From Lentisphaera marina (GTDB lineage: Bacteria > Verrucomicrobiota > Lentisphaeria > Lentisphaerales > Lentisphaeraceae), in the NCBI RefSeq assembly GCF_028745505.1, contig NZ_JAQZZL010000001.1:1609818-1673817 (forward strand): a stretch of DNA of 64,000 nt, written 5' to 3'. The notes beneath the pieces were generated by a model. The model saw nothing but the letters and a program-made list of their open reading frames with translations. It was not told the DNA's origin and searched no databases. Shown here one piece after another: positions 63,228-64,000 of the stretch. Positions within the stretch are counted from its first letter, which is position 1; each line of letters starts with the position of its first letter. A program made the position numbers and the translations under genes.

Positions 63228-64000
63228 TTAATAATTGGGATTCCAGTAAAACCTCGTACCAGCTGGCTCCATGTTAGCTTGGAAAACGCCAAAGTTACCT
63301 ATATATTCCCGCCACCAGGTGGTATGAATTGTGACTTTATATTCGTCATGAAACATCCAAGTATTTGTTTTTACAAATCTTGCTGAGCCATCAATATGTA
63401 GTGAATTTGCACCTTCATTTAGGTGATTGCCCATACTGACTCCTCGACCATCACTATACGAGCTTATTGATTCTGCGGTGGATTGAGTTGCACTCCAGTT
63501 TCTGACGTAATCATGCATGGCAATGGTAGAGGAGTCAACTGCCGTAATTTTATTATGATCTTTGTATTTGAAAAGTCCCATTGCTTCACGATGGGCGTGG
63601 CCGCCACTACCGGGGAGATCAAGGAAGCGGAAAGAATTTTCATAATAAGTCTTAAGGGCAGTTAACTCTCTACCGTCAGCAAGAGTTACGGTTTCAACTG
63701 AATCAATACCAAACTTTCCTTCGTAGACGCCAGGGCATTCATAGCCTTCACGACTTGTTCCCATGTAAATTGCAATTTGCTTTAAAAAAGCATTATTGGG
63801 ATCACTGAAATTTGAGGGGAGGTATTGATCGTTATCTTCTGTATAGAGGTAAATAGCAAGGTGATGTTGCTTTAGATTACTTAGGCAGATCGCTCTTCGA
63901 GCTGATTCACGAGATTTCTTTAATGAGGGCATGAGTAAAGAAGCCAAAATGCCAATAATAGCTACGACAACAAGAACTTCGATCAGGGTAAATGTTTTAT
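63228..64000 (-). CDS. Pseudopilin with H-X10-DG C-terminus, start beyond window edge
   Basis: The minus-strand frame is open to the window edge and includes most of the prepilin leader ([20 protein letters not shown] at 63940-64000), so only the first two or three codons are outside. The stem ([20 protein letters not shown]) and the C-terminal [15 protein letters not shown] match the interrupted pseudopilin at 56172-56975. It is intact at the site of that gene's stop. It lies 104 bp upstream of the 1570-aa lyase. Confidence 0.9.
   Translation of the reverse strand, partial: KTFTLIEVLVVVAIIGILASLLMPSLKKSRESARRAICLSNLKQHHLAIYLYTEDNDQYLPSNFSDPNNAFLKQIAIYMGTSREGYECPGVYEGKFGIDSVETVTLADGRELTALKTYYENSFRFLDLPGSGGHAHREAMGLFKYKDHNKITAVDSSTIAMHDYVRNWSATQSTAESISSYSDGRGVSMGNHLNEGANSLHIDGSARFVKTNTWMFHDEYKVTIHTTWWREYIGNFGVFQANMEPAGTRFYWNPNY

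Overview
The window reads as a chromosome segment of a marine Lentisphaerota bacterium (Lentisphaera-like, PVC superphylum). This is inferred from the gene set, not from a marker gene. The evidence is the combination of many formylglycine sulfatases, DUF1552/DUF1592 cytochrome-type proteins, ECF sigma / Ser-Thr kinase pairs, several H-X9-DG pseudopilins, and very large multidomain heparinase-like lyases, in AT-rich DNA. Almost everything serves the breakdown, import and catabolism of complex, probably sulfated, polysaccharides.

Region 1 (1-15675) is a mirrored pair of operons diverging from about 7.2-7.45 kb. The left arm runs sulfatase, pseudopilin, sulfatase, sulfatase, then ECF sigma and membrane kinase. 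The right arm runs DUF1552, DUF1592 cytochrome, DUF1080, lactonase-like propeller, then a second ECF sigma and kinase. Both kinases lack the usual VAIK lysine and carry a lysine in the glycine-rich loop instead, as eukaryotic WNK kinases do. Region 2 (15.8-19.4 kb) holds a GH92 alpha-mannosidase and a FucP-type sugar permease. At 19.52-19.60 kb lies the 3' part of a tRNA-Pro gene with its terminator, which looks like an integration (att) scar. Next come a zeta-toxin-like kinase with a small partner and a decayed ThuA gene.

Region 3 (21.6-30.1 kb) is a sugar-utilisation module: RbsD/FucU-like mutarotase, GH43, GH2, Gfo/Idh/MocA oxidoreductase, a sodium symporter fused to a Kelch-like propeller, and an SDR. 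Region 4 (30.1-46.7 kb) runs on the minus strand: sulfatase, LamG protein, pseudopilin, lyase, esterase, lyase, lyase, ending in decayed pseudopilin and LamG remnants. Region 5 (47-51.3 kb) has an intact ThuA protein, a PhyH dioxygenase with a 93-aa partner, an AraC regulator, a hairpin-rich element with terminal inverted repeats, and an MFS transporter. Region 6 (51.4-64 kb) contains two copies of a pseudopilin-plus-giant-lyase unit separated by a graveyard of gene fragments.

Four themes stand out. Pseudopilin genes sit directly upstream of lyase or sulfatase genes. A 23-bp AT-rich dyad recurs upstream of four unrelated genes. Two lyase genes are compositional mosaics that keep a native AT-rich 5' end. 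The accessory DNA shows much gene decay. No CRISPR array, rRNA, complete tRNA, transposase or integrase was seen.
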